Positions 61,832-64,000 of a stretch of DNA of 64,000 bases are shown here, in pieces. The notes under the pieces are model-generated. The model had not been told where the DNA came from, ran no database searches, and saw only the letters and a list, made by a program, of their open reading frames with translations. The DNA is from VGJW01 sp035285595. Its GTDB lineage: Bacteria > Cyanobacteriota > Sericytochromatia > S15B-MN24 > VGJW01. Every line of letters begins with the position of its first letter. Positions within the stretch are counted from its first letter, which is position 1. The stretch spans positions 1 to 64,000 of the forward strand of contig JAYKGV010000054.1 of the NCBI GenBank assembly GCA_035285595.1, given 5' to 3'. The translations under genes and the position numbers were made by a program.

Positions 61832-61997
61832 CCCGCCTCCTTCCTGAAGTCCCTCAAAGCGCACGGTGCCGCAGGTGACGCATGAAGACAAGGGATGTTG
61901 GCCCGGGATCAAGAGAGGTTCTGATTTGGTGAAATCCCGATTTTCAGCGTTCTGCGCAGGTCCCGGACCGTGCACAAGGAGAGCGGGAGGAGGCTCC

Positions 61998-63368
61998 ATG
62001 TCCCAGATTGGCAATGTGCCGCGCCAGACCCGTCCCCTCGGTTCCGGCTTGGTCGACCTGCCGTCCTTCGATGCGCCGGCGCGTCCTGCCGTCGCTGTAC
62101 CCGAAGAGCCACGCGAGCTTGGTGGCAAGGCGGCGTTACCTGATCTGCGGGTCGGTGTGAGCGGCAGATCGTCGAGTCTGGGTTTGGAAGACTCGCCACC
62201 ACCCGTGGACGGCGTTCGGCCCGAACGATCTGCGGTCGCGGCCCGCCCCTCCAGCGGGGGCACCATTGAAGGTGTACTTGACTTTGCGAAGTCCAGGGCG
62301 GACGAGGCAGAAGGCAAGAAGGAGCTGGCCGCGGCTGCACCCCCGAAGAAGAAAAAGAAAAAGGGCCTCTTCGGGAAGATCGGTGACTTCTTCAAGAGGG
62401 CTGTGGGAGCCGTAGCCAACGCCTTCAAGGCCGTCGGCAATTTCCTGAAGAAAATCGGCCCCATCCTGATGACCGTGGCCTCGGTGGCCGCGATGGTGGT
62501 GCCAGGCCTGCAGCCTCTGGGGGTTGCCCTGATGGCGGTCCAAGGGGTGCAGAGCGGCGTGAAAATGGTCAAGGGCATCGCTGCCGGAGACTGGAAAGCT
62601 GCGCTTCAGGGTGCCATCGGTGTGGCTACCGCTTTCGCAGGAGGGGTAGCTGCCGGGGGAGCCAAGATGTTCAGTCAGGGTGTGCTCAAGGCCGCCGAGA
62701 CCGTCGGCAAGGTTGCCGGGACCCTGCAGAAGGGCGTCGCGGTGATGGATGCCGTGCAGTCCGGCAGCCCCTCGGCCATCGTCGGCGCAGCTGCTTCATT
62801 TGCCGGCTCGACCCTGAAGACGGCTCAGGTTGGCAGCGAGACGCTGGCCGAGAATCTCGAGAAGTACGGTAAGGATGCTGCAAGATTCGCCGATGCCCTG
62901 GCAAGCAAGCGCTGGGGCGAGGCACTGGCCACTGCGGCAGGTACCGCCGCCGGAGCCGTGGCGAAGGACAACGAAAGGCTTGCCGATTCGCTCCGGGACC
63001 TCGAGCGCGTCAGCGCAGGGGGACAAGGGCTGGCGGACGCGCTCAAGGGCAAGGATGGACTTGACGTCATCGAGGCTGCGGCCAACTTCCTGAACCAGAC
63101 GGGTGATGCGCTGGGGGCCGGCGAGAGGTTCCAGAACGTGGCTCGTGACGTCGGTCAGGTGGCCGGCGAAGCTCGTGGCATCCGTACCGTTGCCCGGTCA
63201 GGCGACATCGGGGGGGCGGCGACCCGTGCCACGGCGCTGGGCGCTGAAGTGGGCCGCAAGGTGAAGGCGGACGAGAAAACCCAAGGCGTGCTCGATCAGC
63301 TGGACAAGGATGTGACCGCGGCCGTCAAGGCCCTCGACGAGGCCTTGTCCCCACCTCCACGTTCGTGA
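61998..63368 (+). CDS. Hypothetical protein with lysine tract and amphipathic/hydrophobic Gly/Ala-rich helices
   Basis: A 456-residue protein I do not recognise. Residues 1-115 are Pro/Ser/Ala-rich and probably disordered. Six Lys (117-122) then lead into cationic amphipathic helices (GLFGKIGDFFKRAVGAVA, NAFKAVGNFLKKIGPIL) and hydrophobic segments (about 157-187 and 202-225). The rest is an Ala/Gly-rich helical series with a possible repeat (AGDWKAALQGAIGVATAFAGG and ASKRWGEALATAAGTAAG). There is no signal peptide. GGAGGAGG precedes ATG 61998. A membrane-interacting, secreted effector or phage-like role is possible but not shown. Confidence 0.65.
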   Translation: MSQIGNVPRQTRPLGSGLVDLPSFDAPARPAVAVPEEPRELGGKAALPDLRVGVSGRSSSLGLEDSPPPVDGVRPERSAVAARPSSGGTIEGVLDFAKSRADEAEGKKELAAAAPPKKKKKKGLFGKIGDFFKRAVGAVANAFKAVGNFLKKIGPILMTVASVAAMVVPGLQPLGVALMAVQGVQSGVKMVKGIAAGDWKAALQGAIGVATAFAGGVAAGGAKMFSQGVLKAAETVGKVAGTLQKGVAVMDAVQSGSPSAIVGAAASFAGSTLKTAQVGSETLAENLEKYGKDAARFADALASKRWGEALATAAGTAAGAVAKDNERLADSLRDLERVSAGGQGLADALKGKDGLDVIEAAANFLNQTGDALGAGERFQNVARDVGQVAGEARGIRTVARSGDIGGAATRATALGAEVGRKVKADEKTQGVLDQLDKDVTAAVKALDEALSPPPRS

Positions 63369-63402
63369 AGGCGACCTGCCGCGTCCGTTGTAGCATGGGA
63401 GC

Positions 63403-64000
63403 ATGGTCTCACTGTTTCCTGCTTCCGCCCGTGGCGCGTTCGATCACGGATGGCTCCGTACCCACCATTCGTTCTCGTTCTCGGAGTGGCATCATCCCGG
63501 GCGCATGGGGTTTTCGGCCCTTCGTGTCCTGAATGACGATGTCATCGATGCCGGGACGGGCTTCGGCACCCATCCGCATCGGGACATGGAGATCCTGACG
63601 TGGGTGCTCTCGGGGCACTTGCAGCATCAGGACAGCATGGGGCACGGGGGCCGGGTCTCATCCGGAGGCGTCCAGTACATGAGCGCCGGTACCGGCGTGT
63701 TTCACTCCGAGGTCAATCCCGATCCGACGACGCCCCTGCATCTGCTGCAGGTCTGGATACTTCCTGCCCGGGCGGGCTTGAGCCCCCGATATGGTCAGCG
63801 CGACACGCACCCCGAGGAGCTTCGGGCTGGCTGGGTCTTGCTGGCAGCGCCTGATCCCGAGGTCATCGCCGAAGCCGGCCAGACCCCGACTCCCGTATCC
63901 CCCTTGGCCGAGGGGGTCATTCCCATCCGGCAGGACGCGCGGCTAGCGGCTACACGCCTTGCGGCTGGGCAAGCCCGCCCGGTGCGCGTGGCTTCAGGTC
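63403..64000 (+). CDS. Pirin family protein, C-terminus cut by window edge
   Basis: About 199 codons of a bicupin protein, with no stop before the right edge. The metal site is visible: GFGTHPHRDMEILTWVLSGH (two His) and GTGVFHSEVN (His and Glu). LRVLNDDVIDAGTGF and LHLLQVWILP are also typical of the family. Pirins include quercetin 2,3-dioxygenases and regulators, so the function is open. It starts 34 bases after the preceding gene's stop. The ATG lacks a strong ribosome site. Confidence 0.88.
   Translation, partial: MVSLFPASARGAFDHGWLRTHHSFSFSEWHHPGRMGFSALRVLNDDVIDAGTGFGTHPHRDMEILTWVLSGHLQHQDSMGHGGRVSSGGVQYMSAGTGVFHSEVNPDPTTPLHLLQVWILPARAGLSPRYGQRDTHPEELRAGWVLLAAPDPEVIAEAGQTPTPVSPLAEGVIPIRQDARLAATRLAAGQARPVRVASG

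Noticed and set aside
1..64000. Insertion sequences, prophage, integrase, toxin-antitoxin or defence genes
   Set aside because: No transposase, integrase, phage structural, restriction or CRISPR-associated protein signature was seen in any frame.

Overview
The window is GC-rich, densely coding bacterial chromosome: about 56 supported protein genes, one tRNA, no rRNA, and no insertion sequence, prophage or CRISPR array. Many neighbouring genes share a 1-8 base stop/start overlap (ATGA, GTGA, TTGA or TGATG types), and GTG or TTG starts are frequent. The cell is probably diderm: it has an O-antigen ligase-like protein, a dTDP-sugar and UDP-sugar polysaccharide cluster and lipoproteins. The ylqD-rimM-trmD order, secreted cyanophycinase, separate accD-accA pair and EF-hand/Gly-rich proteins would fit a non-photosynthetic relative of Cyanobacteria (Sericytochromatia-like) or another Terrabacteria lineage. 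That placement is an inference from gene content only.

Layout, left half. 1-3.4 kb: an epimerase cut by the window edge, a putative zinc metallopeptidase, and a GT39-like membrane protein with a small secreted partner. 3.4-9.4 kb: nagB, then a zinc-ribbon/adenylyl cyclase/AAA/TPR regulator overlapping a methyl-accepting chemotaxis protein. 9.4-14 kb: rarA, hypotheticals and an O-antigen ligase/TPR protein. 14-20.2 kb: an SDR, a secreted Ca-binding-like protein and a peptide ABC importer without its ATPases. 20.2-25.8 kb: secG, accA, accD, a gamma-carbonic anhydrase, a phospholipase D lipoprotein, fmt and folK. 25.8-28.1 kb: ylqD-rimM-trmD plus a Roadblock/LC7 gene. 28.1-33.8 kb: comEA, comEC (convergently overlapping a cyanophycinase) and glpK.

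Layout, right half. 33.8-48.6 kb is one large polysaccharide block, nearly all on the minus strand: glmM, galE, a small EamA-type transporter, a polyprenyl-phosphate sugar transferase, two GT4 and three GT2 glycosyltransferases, a UDP-xylose synthase-like gene, ugd, rfbB, rfbA and rfbD. It supplies UDP-Gal, UDP-GlcA, UDP-Xyl and dTDP-sugar precursors and assembles them on a lipid carrier; no rmlC is visible. 48.6-55.1 kb: a subtilisin-like lipoprotein, a 24-codon ORF with a terminator, a degenerate metallophosphoesterase, a GH57 enzyme coupled to a tandem HD-GYP protein, and tRNA-Arg(CCT) with clear promoter and terminator. 55.2-64 kb: a secreted propeller-like protein, an EF-hand protein carrying a 39-bp minisatellite, xseB and xseA (with an unusual HARP-like N-terminus), a phosphoribosyltransferase converging on a catalytically altered hydrolase, a membrane-active-looking hypothetical protein and a pirin cut by the right edge.

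A recurring theme is enzyme folds that have lost catalytic residues beside intact ones: the second half of the cyanophycinase, the metallophosphoesterase-like protein, the dienelactone-hydrolase-like protein and the ComEC C-terminus. The least explained items are the lysine-tract protein at 62-63.4 kb, the EF-hand/minisatellite protein and the HARP-like XseA fusion.
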